Assembly: GCA_913049565.1 (NCBI GenBank)
Contig: CAJWZG010000168.1
Span: 1 to 6,183 of the forward strand
Length of the DNA: 6,183 nt
Origin: an uncultured Gammaproteobacteria bacterium
Lineage (GTDB): Bacteria; Pseudomonadota; Gammaproteobacteria; Pseudomonadales; Azotimanducaceae_A
Reading direction: 5' to 3'
Under the pieces are notes generated by a model, which was not told where the DNA came from, did not search any database, and worked only from the letters and a program-made list of their open reading frames with translations. The position numbers and the translations under genes were made by a program. Shown piece by piece: positions 5,832 to 6,183 of the stretch (position 1 is the first letter of the stretch; the number at the start of each line of letters is the position of its first letter).

Positions 5832-6183
5832 TCGGTCGTGGTGGGTACGGAGAAGGCTACAAAGGAATCGATCAAACACTGGGCCGAGAGGTCGCGATCA
5901 AGATCCTCTACAAACAGCATGAGGCTGACTCAGAGAGACAACGCAAAGAAGAACAGCGCTTCATCAACGAAGCGCGCATCACCGCGCAGCTCATACACAG
6001 CTCTCTCCCGATCACTCACGACTTCGGGAGCCTTGACTGCGCTCAAGGTGAATTCTTTATCGTCAGTGAGCTCTTGAAGGGCCACCCGCTCTCGGATCGA
6101 ATCTCTATGTCCGCGCTCACCGTAGTTGAAGCGCTTGAATTCATCATTCAATCTTCGAGCGCTCTAGCGGTAGCTCACGCTCG
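5828..6183 (+). CDS. Ser/Thr protein kinase (Hanks-type), partial, start uncertain or frameshifted
   Basis: The frame continuing past the right edge encodes the N-lobe of a eukaryotic-like protein kinase, which transfers phosphate from ATP to Ser/Thr of target proteins. Counting from TTG 5828, the glycine loop is GRGGYGEGY (3-11), the ATP-anchoring Lys is Lys25 in VAIK, and the helix-C Glu is Glu48 in INEAR. ITHDFG (62-67) and the hinge strand FFIVSELLKG follow. The sequence ends at AVAHAR, just before the expected HRD catalytic loop, so activity cannot be judged. No in-frame ATG precedes the loop: the frame is open back to a stop at 5720-5722, with TTG 5723 and TTG 5828 as the only usual starts. 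TTG 5828 begins almost inside the glycine loop, which is unusually late, with GAGGG only 3 bases before it. A displaced N-terminus in another frame is likelier (see 5730-5831). The usual Val after the loop is Gly10 here. Confidence 0.8.
   Translation, partial: MIGRGGYGEGYKGIDQTLGREVAIKILYKQHEADSERQRKEEQRFINEARITAQLIHSSLPITHDFGSLDCAQGEFFIVSELLKGHPLSDRISMSALTVVEALEFIIQSSSALAVAHA

Noticed and set aside
5838..6077. Open frame on the plus strand starting at GTG 5838
   Set aside because: It lies wholly inside the kinase in another frame; the overlapping frame has clear kinase motifs (GxGxxG, VAIK, NEAR) and this one has none.
5930..6151. Minus-strand open frame opposite the kinase
   Set aside because: It is antisense to well-conserved kinase coding sequence, with no recognisable motif or ribosome site.

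Overview
The window looks like a chromosomal segment from a gammaproteobacterium, quite possibly a marine one. The basis is the closeness of the encoded proteins to gammaproteobacterial families (EstB-type carboxylesterase, MsbA-related ABC exporter, DinB, alpha-methylacyl-CoA racemase), moderate base composition and E. coli-like Shine-Dalgarno sequences. No taxonomic marker gene is present, so this is an inference. No RNA gene, insertion sequence or CRISPR array was seen.

Left part (1-971): two minus-strand genes share a 25-bp overlap. The first is a serine carboxylesterase (130-783). The second is the N-terminal end of a downstream gene leaving the window at base 1, tentatively a MiaE-like tRNA hydroxylase. 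A 188-bp gap (784-971) separates the esterase from the divergent ABC transporter and holds a reasonable sigma-70 promoter for the esterase.

Middle part (972-5074): a complete ABC half-transporter with fused permease and ATPase (972-2732, +) runs tail-to-tail into dinB, DNA polymerase IV (2725-3819, -), with an 8-bp overlap and so no room for a terminator between them. A 118-bp gap then leads to a complete CaiB/BaiF-family gene (3938-5074, +). It matches alpha-methylacyl-CoA racemase throughout, with its catalytic His, Asp and Glu in place. These are ordinary housekeeping or catabolic genes with no obvious shared pathway.

Right part (5075-6183) is the least ordinary. A 197-bp leader with three CTCGAG hexamers and interleaved inverted repeats precedes a small, very basic 166-residue protein I cannot name. 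It appears to hold two degenerate strand-strand-strand-helix units. Directly after it begins a Hanks-type Ser/Thr protein kinase, cut by the window edge just before its catalytic loop. The kinase has no in-frame ATG before its glycine loop. A plausible N-terminus, starting at an ATG inside the end of the 166-residue gene, lies in another frame and would join the kinase frame if one base were restored near 5825. The gene is therefore frameshifted, mis-sequenced, or starts at an unusual codon. No clearly new system can be demonstrated here; the leader, small basic protein and kinase are the best candidates for a closer look.
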